This document shows, one piece after another, positions 32,615 through 43,036 of a stretch of DNA of 64,000 nt. This DNA comes from Armillaria gallica (lineage: Eukaryota; Basidiomycota; Agaricomycetes; Agaricales; Physalacriaceae). The notes below the pieces were generated by a model. The model did not search any database. It saw nothing but the letters and a program-made list of their open reading frames with translations, and was not told the origin of the DNA. How positions within the stretch are numbered: the first letter of the stretch is position 1; each line of letters opens with the position of its first letter. The translations under genes and the position numbers were made by a program. The stretch is taken from the NCBI GenBank assembly GCA_037576215.1, contig JBANDB010000008.1, positions 1,674,001 to 1,738,000 of the forward strand, read 5' to 3'.

Positions 32615-35600
32615 TTACGATGAGGGTACCGGCGGATGAGACGACGACGACGGCGGCGCTGCAGACGCAGTTTTAATGCTGCTCAGTCGAACCACAAGCG
32701 GCAGCAGTGACACATTTTCACTAGATGCATAATACTGCACGCAGTCTAGGTATATCTGCAAGTAACAATAAGTGGACTGCCCCGTGCCGCAAGAGAGCCT
32801 ATTAACTCACCGGGAACCTGATATGAAGTAATCAGCATCAGACAAGTAAACCAAAAAAAGACCAGAGACTCACCAATGATTGAAGTTGGCTTCAAACTTG
32901 ATAAACGTATCCCATCGCCGAGCCTGGTCTTGCTCCGTTTCTAGACCATCCACGGCCTTGTTCGCGGACCGTGTGAACGAGGGCCCGTACATCGCAAACA
33001 TTGAACATGTCGCAATCAGTTTTGAGAACGCCTGTAACTCCATGATAAGAAAACGTTACATAAGGGTGTGGAACAACAGAGACCTTGATGAGCTTTGAGC
33101 TAGTCAGCATGCACTCCTTGAGACAGGTATCCAGAAAATCTACATGATCTCTCAAGAGCTGATCTACAGTCGATACCTTGTCCAGCTTCCCCTCCAGTGC
33201 GCGCCAATTAGGTTCAAGGACCTCGAATGTCGCAAAAGCAAGTATCTGCTGTACAAAAGACAACATTCGCGCTCGAAGTAAGAACACTCGGGGTTTCCAC
33301 TTCTCAAACTCTGGCTGGTCTTGCATTGTTTGCCGCCATGTGGTCGTCTTGTGGTCAATCCATACGGAAGAGAGGGACTGCTCGGCGTGCTTTAGGTTGA
33401 GAAGGAAACGGAAGAGGAGCTGGTACCGCAGGATGGTTTTGCGCGATATGACGAGGGATAGGGGGAACTTGACGCTGTAATCAAAGACTAGTGCGTCAAT
33501 GGCTGAAAAGTTGGGGGTAAGATGAGAGCACATCTCAGATAAAAAGAAAACTAACCAAGCAATGGCTTCTTCTCGTCTCTCTCCTTCTCCTTCTTTTCGT
33601 CCCTGACTTTCGAGGGATCAATCTCGTCTCCGATCTGACCACTCTCCCCTACAACCTTCATCAACCACTCGTACAGTCCTGTAGCAGCCATCGTCACTTT
33701 GACGTCCTCTCTGAACAAAGCTTCGTCCCCATGGACATCGTTGTTCAACGCCAGGTCTAGCAGACTTTGTAGTTTGATAATGGACACCGACTTGGCTGAT
33801 TTGCGAAGTTCATTCTGGGAGAGGTCGAGAAGATGGGTCAGGAACGAGGAATGGGATAGGAAGAAGTAGCGTTTGAAAGACCGGAGGCGAGGAATAAGTT
33901 GCTGGTCTTTGATCAGGAGCTGTAGGAGCGTCTGATTGGCGTGCGAATAAGCTTTCTCGATGAACGCATAGAATCTACGACCATATGAGCATCAAAGGCA
34001 GATGAGGCTGGGAAACTAACTTTTCATCATCCATACTGCATTCCTCGTCGTCGTGCGGATCCCGCCGTATTTCAATGCCACACTCACGAATGACATTGAG
34101 ATACTTTCCCGCAAGGAGAATCTTGTGCTTCCACCCTTCGAGTAGTGGAGGCACACAGGCGCCTCCGGGTAGCCTTCCGCCGATAGACCGAGGAGAGGGT
34201 ACACCGGCTAAATGCCGCTTCGACGTCGTAGACGACGTGCCGTCCCTCAACGTGTACCTCCGCTCCCAGTATTCGTCGGTATAGTCCATCTCCAGAATGC
34301 CCCGATCGATGAACTTGGACTCCTTCACCAACAGCTCCTCATGCGAGTCCACCAATCTGCCAGTCGTCATCCACATTTTCAGCATGTTGACGTATGGCTT
34401 TCCCGCAGCTTTCAGTAGAGACCCGTATAGCATGTTCGCAGTGGGGTCTCCCGACATGTTTTGCATCCGTTCCCATATAATTGTCAGGACTTCTCCTCCC
34501 TTGACCGCGATACCGCTGCTTGTAGCCAGGCCATTCTTGTCGATTTCTGAGAGAACGGCCTTGAGCTTTGCGCCTCCGATACCAAGGGCCTCGTTACGGG
34601 CTTCTTCCTCCGGATCTATGCTCTCACTATCAGATGAAGAGCCAGAAAGTTCCCCAGATGGGTCATCCGCAGACCCTAGCTCTAGGATAAGCTGGTAGAT
34701 TAGCGATAGCGTATGAACGGTCGGATGCACGTAGAACCATAGTTTTTGGAGAGAGAACTGAGGGGAATAGTTGAAGGCGTGTTCTAATTGAGAGAGAAGG
34801 GTTTGATAATCCTGTGAAGAGCGTTAGTGAGATGGGGTGAATGGAAGGGTGTGTACCTTGAGCATATCGCGGATGGCGGCACAGAGGGCATGATTAACGA
34901 GTCCATAGTCAAGATCGCTCCGATGTTCAATAAAGGATGAGATGGCTGTGTAATACGTGCCGAGAGGAAGTATTCGTTCCACGAGGTCACGCAAGGACGA
35001 GTCCAGTGAGGGTGCAACAGTGAAATGGACGCCTTGTAAAGGATCGTCTTCCTCAGGCGAGTAATCGGGATGAAAAGTCACGTATGTTCCTTCGATTCCC
35101 TATGTACGATGAGACAGCGACTGAACAGAAACTAGAACCACCAACCATGAGGACATAAAGTAGGTCCTCGAGAATCATGGCTTCTTGGATCTCCACCGAC
35201 ACATGGTCCAGGCTCTCCTGTTTCCCTTTTCCCTTCGACTTTGTTGGAACGGCACCACTGCTGACGCGAGAATTGAGGGGTGCACGCACGAAGGACGTCT
35301 CGGCGATGAAAGAGGGCTCGTTGTAGCGAGCTTCACGCGACGAATGGCCGCGTCCATTGACCTCGTTATCCAGCTCATCTCCCTGGACACGATTACGACG
35401 CACCGACGCGATCGTACCTGCAATCTGGACAATAATTGGCATGCAGAAGGGCGAAAAAGAAGTTTCCTTGCCTTGGTGTATTCTTTTGCCGACAGCGATA
35501 TCTTTTTCTGGCGGGCGCCCGTCTTTGAACGCGGAGTGTAGTAATCCATGGGCAGCACAGAAACGAAATTTCGAGCGTCTCTTGACGGCAGCAACGGTGC

Positions 35601-35784
35601 GTGGGGATGCGGGTGGCAATGAAGTCGGTCGGTCACATTTGTCACACTTTCTTTCGCGGCTCACCGATAATCTCAACAAAAGACAGCGACGGTCGTCGTA
35701 GGCAGCAATGCGGGATAGGGGAATCTTTAGTATTAAAAGGGCTTTGCCTCGCATGGTCAGCACATTTTGCTTATTCTCTGCCAT
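32615..35784 (-). CDS. SPC97: Gamma-tubulin complex component 2 (Spc97/GCP2)
   Basis: Core subunit of the gamma-tubulin small complex that nucleates microtubules at the spindle pole body. GRIP1 region: ILEDLLYVLM, GTYVTFHPDYSPEEDDPL, LPLGTYYTAISSFIEHRSDL, GLVNHALCAAIRDMLKDYQT, LEHAFNYSPQFSLQKLWFYV. Then GEVLTIIWERMQNMSGDPTA and VDSHEELLVKESKFIDRGIL. GRIP2: DYSVKFPLSLVISRKTILRY, QLLFRFLLNLKHAEQSLSSVW, RMLSFVQQILAFATFEVLEPN, HVDFLDTCLKECMLTSSKLI. The C-terminus needs a 7-nt exon (32811-32817) between two canonical introns, giving FNHW-FP-IYLDCVQYYASS and a Ser/Pro tail with stop at 32615. The start at 35784 is the first ATG; the N-terminal 150 residues are Arg-rich and poorly conserved, so the true start or an extra intron is uncertain. 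Confidence 0.92.
32811..32817 (-). other. SPC97: 7-nt microexon of SPC97
   Basis: On the minus strand GTTCCCG is preceded by ...TTCATATCAG and followed by GTGAGT. The flanking introns are about 55 nt each. Joining ..CAT TG / G TTC CCG / ATA TAC.. keeps the frame and restores the conserved HWFP.IYLD tail. Skipping it would shift the frame. Confidence 0.8.
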
Positions 35785-35801
35785 GATATCCTCACTTTTT
35801 C
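35785..35801. promoter_or_regulatory. 17-bp gap between divergent start codons SPC97 / NAM9
   Basis: The SPC97 ATG (reverse, 35782-35784) and the NAM9 ATG (35802-35804) face away from each other with 17 bp between. The 5' UTR and promoter of each gene must overlap the other's transcribed or coding sequence, unless SPC97 starts further in (for example the Met at about 35754). Confidence 0.5.
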
Positions 35802-36792
35802 ATGCAGAGCTGGACCCCGGTCAACCTGTATAATCTCTGGGCACGGACAGTCGGCCCTTTGGCCCAAAAAATCGGGGACATGAAAACCAGCAACCGCACT
35901 CTTTTCCAACAGCGTTGGCTCTCGAAGGCTCTTGTTCGCGCCTACCACGGCGACTACATTCCTGAAAAAATATTCAAGCGGTGGTATCTGCTAGAAACAC
36001 TGCCCAACGTGCGACCTCGTTCGGCCAATGCTGGAAACGATACAGCCATGCTGAGTGCCTTTGCGGCTAGACGAGAGAGGGTAGAGAAATACCACGTTGC
36101 CGAGGCTGAGAAAGGACTGGCCCCCGTCGGAAGTCTTATGTTCTCTCCCGTGGAACGGCGAATAGATGTCTTCATCTTCCGGTGCTGTTTCACACACAGC
36201 GTGTACGAAGCCCGTCGTTTGGTCATCCATGGTCACGTTAAACTCAACGGGAAGAAGGTGTGTATCCTATATTACCTACCAAGCATGGTCACCTGAAAAA
36301 TAATCCTAGCACTCGGATGCCAATACGCGACTGGCGCCTGGCGACATGGTATCCGTGGATCCAGATGCTATTCGATTTTTCAAAACGCCGTCGGAACCTG
36401 TTACCGACGTGAACGACTATGAAAAACGCAAAGGCGACAACCCCAGCCTCACACCATTTTATTTGCCTCACTATGCCTCTCCTTGGCTTTTTATCCCCGC
36501 CTACATCGAACCTAATTTTGCGACCTGCTCCGCCGTGTACGTCCGCCATCCTACGGCGCGGCCGGGTTATTCTGAAATCCCGACACCGTACGATGCCGAT
36601 GGGGATGTCATTCGTTTCGCATGGGAGTGGTATGCGAATAGCAGGCCGCGTATAAGATCAAAGTCGCAGCTGTCTAGGATGCCAGAGGACAGAGCGTTTG
36701 ATCCTACACCGCTCAACCTCGAGGCTGAGAGGAAAAGGCTTAGAAAGGCAGCAAAGCAGAGGGCTGCTGCGATGTCTGGAGTGATATTGTAA
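35802..36792 (+). CDS. NAM9: Mitochondrial ribosomal protein uS4m
   Basis: Small-subunit protein of the mitochondrial ribosome. Starts MQSWTPVNLYNLWARTVGPL. The S4 RNA-binding domain reads ERRIDVFIFRCCFTHSVYEA, RRLVIHGHVKLNGKK, then after one intron ANTRLAPGDMVSVDPDAI, the usual R..D-V..a..A.SV.-AR..V.-GHV.-NG..v pattern. The fungal extension follows (YLPHYASPWLFIPAYIEPNF, VRHPTARPGYSEIPTPYDAD) and a basic tail RKRLRKAAKQRAAAMSGVIL. Two exons, about 313 residues. Head-to-head with SPC97. Confidence 0.93.
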
Positions 36793-36893
36793 TGTATCAA
36801 TGCCAACTCAATCCTACTCTCGGACATTCGTGAAGGCAAACAGAATCAAAAACTGCAAATACTTGGTAACGCTTTGTTCGAATCACAGTCAAA

Positions 36894-37200
36894 TTATCGC
36901 CGCTTTTCACGGAATCGTTCGAGTCGACGCTCTTCGTGGTCGGCATTGAATACGGCAGCTATCAAGCTATCAAGCTTATCAATTGGGTTTATATGTGCGA
37001 AGCCACTCTCAAAGACCGACTCTATAGGAAGCAATATTCCAAAAATAGTGAGGAAAAGCCGCAGCCACATCTTTGATGACGCTTGTTTACCTGTCCCGTT
37101 GAGGTCCTCCTTGACCACCATCACCCACCATCTACCACGACGATACAGCAGTGCTCTGTCTTCCCTGTCTACTGGCTCTCTAAAAGTTAACTCTTCTCGG
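36894..37200 (-). CDS. Small unrecognised protein (5' end unresolved)
   Basis: Family not recognised. The minus strand reads REELTFREPVDREDRALLYR, RRGRWWVMVVKEDLNGT, then a good intron (GTAAAC...CTATAG), then ESVFESGFAHINPIDKLDSL, IAAVFNADHEERRLERFREK and a stop at 36894. The exons join in frame, so I think it is a real gene of at least 95 residues. An upstream exon beginning MPVSKTGILPP at 37306 is plausible but does not join in frame without a one-base change. The alternative, starting at the ATG at 37124 and reading through the intron, would add a hydrophobic stretch, but the intron borders are better evidence. Confidence 0.45.
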
Positions 37201-37440
37201 GAGCCTGTTTGGACGTTCGTTCGTTAAAACCATATCTTCCCCATAAAATGGGTAAATGGTGGGGTTTCTGTTACGGTGGCAATATCCCGGTCTTGCTGAC
37301 TGGCATGGGAATAGGACTTCTGCCTATTGCGACGATGTCTTGAACACAAAAATTAAAAGCCTAGTGTATGTAAATCATACTTGGAACCCGAATGGATCCG
37401 ATTCTAAACTGTGACTAGATCCGGCGCTATCAAACGGGCG

Positions 37441-38652
37441 ATGCTGGAGAAAGAGAAGATGGAGCCCACTATCAGCTACCGGGATTTTGTAGAGGACTTG
37501 GAGCCTGGGGATTCCTTCACTACCTCTATCATTGACATAATGGTCAAGGTGCGTAACCTATTGCTGTCTCTCGCTTGATTGATCAATATCTATCAGGAGT
37601 TGGCTGACCGCCGGAACCGGACAAACTTGGGCGATCGTAAGCTCATAGCCGAACGTACGGCCAAGAGCCTTCGGGCGCTGAGCATGGACTATAAAAGCAT
37701 TCGCCGTCGTTCCGTCGCTCGGAGGCCGATGTTGTCAGAATATCTGACTTCGCCTCCAGCTCGGGTGGTGGACATGGACGACGACGACGAATTTGACCAT
37801 CTACTTGATCCCATGTCATCGACCATAGAAGGTGTCCGAATCAATTCCAACCTTTATGATGCGTATGGCAGTGACAGCTGGAACGACGGATGGATCGGTT
37901 CCGCCGGTGCCACTACCGTTGTCCAGCATCGCAGCCCTACTCCAACTGATGTTCTCTCCGGATCTGATCCCCAAACTCAATCATCCCCTCCAGCAGCAGC
38001 AGATGCTCGTCGTAATAGTATGCCTACATCGTTGTTCGGTCCTATGCCCTCGTCGCATACATCACCTAGCAGGGTATCATCTATACGCCGTCCCATTCGT
38101 TCAAGAACCGTCGACTTCAATGACTTTACCTCCCGCCGTCGCTCGACAATACGCGACAGCCTCAGACAATCATTGGGAATCCTCTCGGAGAGTCCTGAGC
38201 CCAGCCATGTCGCAGACTCTAGAGAAAGGGAGTCGGCTTGGACGACCACAAATACTTCATCGACTCGACGATTTTTCCCTCTTCCCACCAGACGAAGCAG
38301 AACACGCGATTCGCCCCCTGCAGAAATAATAGATATCATCGAGGACCGCAGTGAAGCCAGGTCTGCCCCACCTTCAAGTTATTGGTTCCCTTTTCCTAGT
38401 CCTGTAACATCTCGCTCCCCGAACAGCTCGCCTACCACCGAAATCAGTGAGGAGAGAACCTTGGCTGTGCCAAGGCTTCGTCGTGGTGGCGTTCGAGCTC
38501 CCGAGTCCATACTTTCTCGTCATGCTTCCCCCCTTGCCGATCTTGCTGCCCTTCCTTCTCCCGTGTCTCTGGGTGACACTGCAGATATTGGTGATCGAGA
38601 ACGAGCTCGCTCCAGCTTGTCCGTACCACCAGAGACTGAATTAATATCGTAA
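37441..38652 (+). CDS. Ser/Arg/Pro-rich protein, unrecognised
   Basis: Not a family I recognise. From ATG 37441: MLEKEKMEPTISYRDFVEDL, one intron (GTGCGT..TATCAG), then KELADRRNRTNLGDRKLIAE, SIRRRSVARRPMLSEYLTSP and a long low-complexity region rich in Ser, Arg and Pro with an acidic DMDDDDEFDHLLDPMSS patch, ending at 38652. About 390 residues, largely disordered, no membrane segment. Many RS and SP sites suggest phosphorylation and a nuclear or regulatory role, which is inference. The real start may be further upstream: ATG 37248 opens MGKW, splices to TSAYCDDVLNTKIKSL, and then needs a one-base shift to join this frame. Confidence 0.65.
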
Positions 38653-38806
38653 TTAATGTATAAAACTGTTCATCCCTATGTCAACGCATGGACGACTTCT
38701 GTAGCTTTGGTTTTTTCGAATAAATTAAGTACTTGGATTTGTAGCATTTGCTTATGCCTTACCTTACGACGGCACAGCCACGAATTTTGTTATTTACACT
38801 TGAACC

Positions 38807-39969
38807 ATGATCAAGAAACGATCCCGACCTCAGCCAAGAGTCCGTGAAGTGTCGCCGGAATCAGAGGACAAAGAGATAGAAGAAGAAGGTGACGAGAAAT
38901 TGCCGTGCGTTTTTTTCCTGGACCTAGAGGTTCACCAATATTAACGACCGTAGGTTGTCTGACCTCATAGAGCTCCGAAGATTGAGAAAGTTGCGGCAGG
39001 GTATCGATGCAACAAAATTGAACAAGGGTGACACGAAGAAGAAACGGAAGCTCCCTGTTGAAGTACAGGAACAGGGAGGGCTGAGAAAGGGTGCCGCCGT
39101 CGATCCTGAGGAGGAGGAGTGCGTCTTGGAATACACTTCGCTCTGACATTTTAATCATACGAACGGACTACAGCGACGAGGAAAGAGACGCTCGAGCTCG
39201 GAGGGTAGTGCGGGCGAACAACTTCACTCAACAGACCAATGCCCTCGACGTCGACAAGCACATGTGCGTCGACCATCGCGTCGTCTCCCTTGCATACTGA
39301 CCGTGCTTTGTAGGATGGCATATATAGAGGAGAACCTCAAGATACGAAGCCACCCACGCGACGAGTCAGAGGACAAGAACAAGCCCTTGGACCCCCAGGA
39401 GGCGCTGTACCAAATCTCAGACCGATGGAAAGTTGAGCAGCAGAAGCCGACCGCAGACGATGGCAGTGTTACCAACAGCATCTCAATGCTGACGGCCATA
39501 CCTGAGGTCGACCTTGGCATGGAGTGAGTCGTCGCCCTTTACCTCTGACTGCCCACCTGTAATATCCTACCAGTGCGAGGCTGAAAAACATCGAAGACAC
39601 AGAGAAAGCCAAACGGGTCGTCGCTGAAGGAAAACAGGACAGACGCCCTACGAATAACGACGAAGCCCATCTGGCTGCTAATCGCTGTGAGTTATCAATT
39701 CCATCCTGTAGCATGCTGGGTTTTTCTGACGCGCAGACACAGTCTATCGGCCTAACCTGAAGTCTAAATCGGACGCTGACATTATGCGGGACGCGAAATT
39801 GGAGGCCATGGGTTTGCCTACTCCAGAGGACAGACCACAAAGGTCGGGCGACAAACCTCAGATGGCTACGGACGAATTGGTTCGTGCTCACAGCCGTTCA
39901 ATACCCTTTATATATTAACACACCACTACGTAGGTCATGGAGCGGTTCAAGAAACGAATGCGGAAATGA
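38807..39969 (+). CDS. TLS1: C9orf78/HCA59-domain splicing factor (Tls1 family)
   Basis: Starts MIKKRSRPQPRVREVSPESE and continues KLPLSDLIELRRLRKLRQGI, DATKLNKG, ARRVVRANNFTQQTNALDVD, KHMMAYIEENLKIRS, ISMLTAIPEVDLGMDARLKN, IEDTEKAKRVVAEGK, NRFYRPNLKSKSDADIMRDA and ELVMERFKKRMRK. This is the hepatocellular carcinoma-associated antigen 59 domain. Family members are spliceosome-associated; fission yeast Tls1 affects splicing of shelterin factor transcripts. Six short exons or so, about 280 residues, nuclear. Confidence 0.9.
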
Positions 39970-40044
39970 CCCCCTTCGTTCTGTATACGCTTGTACAATC
40001 TTTACGGGTCTGTGGTATATATCTGTATTTCTGGTTTGGATGCC

Positions 40045-42440
40045 TTAACGAGTCAGCAGGTCCTTGAGCTTTCCAAAGTTGGGAGTTCCAAGGCCGGTCG
40101 CTATGACGCATAAGTATGAAAGAGTCAGCGGGGCTGCTGTTACACTGACCTGGATCCCAGCCTTCAGTGGCCTGTCGCGTTCTCGTCAGTTGAGGAAAAC
40201 GGGTTACATGCCAGGAAAACCCACGTTGAACCCATTTGTACCGCAGCCAGGATTGCTCCCAGACTTGATATCATTGAGGCCCGTTAAACCTTTCTCATAG
40301 AGCAGCGGGTTTAAAAATCCCAGTGTTGGTTTAGAGGCTTTCAATCTGGCGTCATTTAGCAATGCAACTAGTCCCGCGAACGTGGGCGTTGATGCTGAAG
40401 TGCCGCCGATGCTGGTTGCCAATCCTCTGTACCAAGCGCGGTAGGTCACTGCATATGCGGAGACATCTGGAACTCCCTACAATAGTTGTAAGCATCGCTG
40501 GCTGCACCTTGAACATCATCGTACTCTTCCAGAACTAGGATCTCATTCAATCAATCTGCTGTTCAGAGAGAACAATCCTATGCGCACGCATTGTAAAGAC
40601 CCTCATAGGTGCCACTGGGAAGTCTTGTGAGGTATTTCTCAACCGCTCTATCCTGCCACTTTGGACGAGCGAAATAGTTGCTGAAACCGCCACCAGAGAA
40701 AAAGACAGCTTGCTCTGGTATGCCTGAGGTTCCACCTACAGCCGTAACGCTGCAAACATGTCATTTTCACGCGATTGATGAGCCCAACAACCACCTACTA
40801 GGGGCAAGTCGCAGGGAAATCTAAAGTAAAATGAGTTGGCTTTCATGCGTGGAAGGACCATCATGAGACAAACTTGGAACGAATCTTTTGGTTTGGGTAC
40901 CGTCGTTCGTGATGCACTCTCCGTTACCGACACCACTATCGCCGCTTGCGAATAGTAAAGAGACACCGCGGGCTCCTGTGAAGGCTTAGCAAAGAGGAAG
41001 AATACAGGCAATGCAATGAAACGAACCAAGTTGGGCGAAGCCCTGACAGATACGGCGCGCGTAGGCCAAGGGAACTAAAGAAAACTCATATGTATCGGTT
41101 CTGTATCTCGAACATTTCGCAGTGTATACCAGTATTTTCACTGTCTCCGTAGCTCGTGGAAATAGTAGCCGGAAGGTCCTCCTGACTTAACATATAGTCG
41201 AGCCACTAGATGAGTGGCTTAAGCTGGTAATTTTACTGAAACTTGGGGAAGTATTCACCTGTGCGTAAGGTTCGTTCGTATTGGCGGGAGCAGTAGAATT
41301 ATCGGCCTGATACGGCGGGATAAAGGGTGGACGACCAGCTGTCGAATAGAAGGTAGACTAAAGCGGGAATTGTCGATAAAAATGGAGATTGCTATGGGTT
41401 CAGATGGACATACTTTGGTGGGGAAACTCATCCCGAAAGCAAACTGAACGTCAAGGTTCGCCTCAGCGCCGGCCTGTGATACGTTTTGGGGATTCTGACC
41501 ACCTCCAGAGGTCTTAAGCATGAATCATGATATAACAAATATGTTGCTGCTAACCGTTTATCGACACGACTTGGAATTGAGAGCCCTGGGCGTCGGATAG
41601 TTGCTCGCGATAGAACAATTGCAGGTCCTGATAATTGGCATATTCTTCTAGGTATCCGGTAATACCGATGCCGTTCTTGGATTGGCTAGTCGCGTTGTAA
41701 TCCATAGCGTTGTACAGCTGCTTGAGGCAGTTGAGAGTAATCGCGTATTTGCAACTATTGTCGATGATGGTACCAGAGCCAAGATCTGCGGTGGTGCCAT
41801 TGAAGTTTACCATTGGAAGCGGGTCATTGAGACCGTGGATTGTAGACCTGAAGCCCTTCATACGAGAAAATATCGTTGTAGGTTGGATGAGTTCGATGTG
41901 GTCGTGCAAATGAGGTGGTAGACTGTAACTGGTCGTTCGTACGATGTACTCGCCGCTGTCTACGTGTCTCCAGACGTGATATTTCTGAGAATGCAGAATG
42001 TTTATTACGCGGTCGTCGGTGGTATGAATAGAACTACTTACCGTGTCAAGCATTTTCTCCGCAACGCTGACCGGGATTTTGACGGTTAGCCAGTCCTTGG
42101 CTGGAGAATGGACGTAGTCACTTTCCGCAAGGCCGTAAGACGAGAGCCACGCGTCGACTGCCGCTAAACTTTCCGGATGAGGCGCGACTAGGTCCTCCAC
42201 TTCCCCCTTGTTCAGGTAGTCGCCATACCGGCTGTGGGACGGATCGCTGACCTCGTATAAGTGACGTTCAAGAGCGTCAAAATGGGATTGCCGAAGACCG
42301 ATTCGCAGTTCTACAATGTGATTGGGAGGAGGAAGTCCATCGGAAATCCATTCTCGAGGAGGGACGACCCTCTCTTTCACAACACGCGCCGCAAAAGCTT
42401 CAGAGGCAGCCAGGGATAAAAGAGCGGCCCACAACTTCAT
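40045..42440 (-). CDS. Sedolisin-family tripeptidyl peptidase (S53), copy 1
   Basis: Secreted acid serine-carboxyl peptidase removing tripeptides from N-termini. Signal peptide [17 protein letters not shown] (start 42440 chosen over the ATG 12 codons upstream because the hydrophobic leader then begins the protein). The pro-domain runs [20 protein letters not shown] through [20 protein letters not shown] to [11 protein letters not shown]. The catalytic domain contains the Glu/Asp pair in [14 protein letters not shown], the Asp in [14 protein letters not shown], and the nucleophile Ser in [12 protein letters not shown]. It ends [11 protein letters not shown] at 40045. Cys pairs flank [10 protein letters not shown] and NPGCGTNGF. 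About ten short introns. Tandem with a close relative at 43037-45291 in the same orientation. Confidence 0.92.
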
Positions 42441-43036
42441 TTCCGAGGGAGGGAAGCGTCGACTAGAAGCCCGCAAAAGCTTCGAATTGTCTTATACTGG
42501 TGTTGGTGTTGGTCATTACATCATTGTTCCCCCCGGGATAGCCTTGACACATCACGAGCCTCAGAATCCCAAGTACATGCTTGTGGATGCGACCAGACTC
42601 GGACCGCGAGAAGCTTCATTCAAACTCAACTACACCGCGAAGGACGGGCGCCAGTGCGCAGCTGCTGAGGGACGCCTCAGAGAGTTTCCTCATGTGAAGC
42701 ATACAGAGAGCAAGTGTCCAGGCAGACGAGCTCGTCGAGAACGTTGAAAATCGAAGGTCGAGAGATAGCTTGGGACAACGTACCTACCATGTACACAACG
42801 TGGCGCCGCATTACTATTTTGGTGGGACAGTGTTCTAAAAAAAAACAGAGATACATTTGTAGAAGAATACTGTTAGAACATCATTGGAATTGAATTGTTA
42901 TCAGCTTCAAAGCGTTTGTAGCATCTCGGTTGGTTCTCCAGAGATAGCTTCTTCCGAACATGTTAACAGTACATGCGGATTTGATTGGAATAACGAGTGA
43001 AACTTGGGAAAAAATTGGAAAGAGTGCATTAATACG
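42441..43036. other. Intergenic region between tandem sedolisins
   Basis: About 600 bp: promoter of copy 1 and 3' flank of copy 2. The plus frame over 42322-42747 mostly shadows the sedolisin 5' end. No separate gene seen. Confidence 0.45.

Noticed and set aside
36289..36839. Minus ORFs over 36289-36839
   Set aside because: Shadows of the mitochondrial uS4 gene.
42322..42747. 141-residue plus ORF
   Set aside because: Antisense to the sedolisin signal peptide and pro-region; a shadow frame plus promoter sequence.
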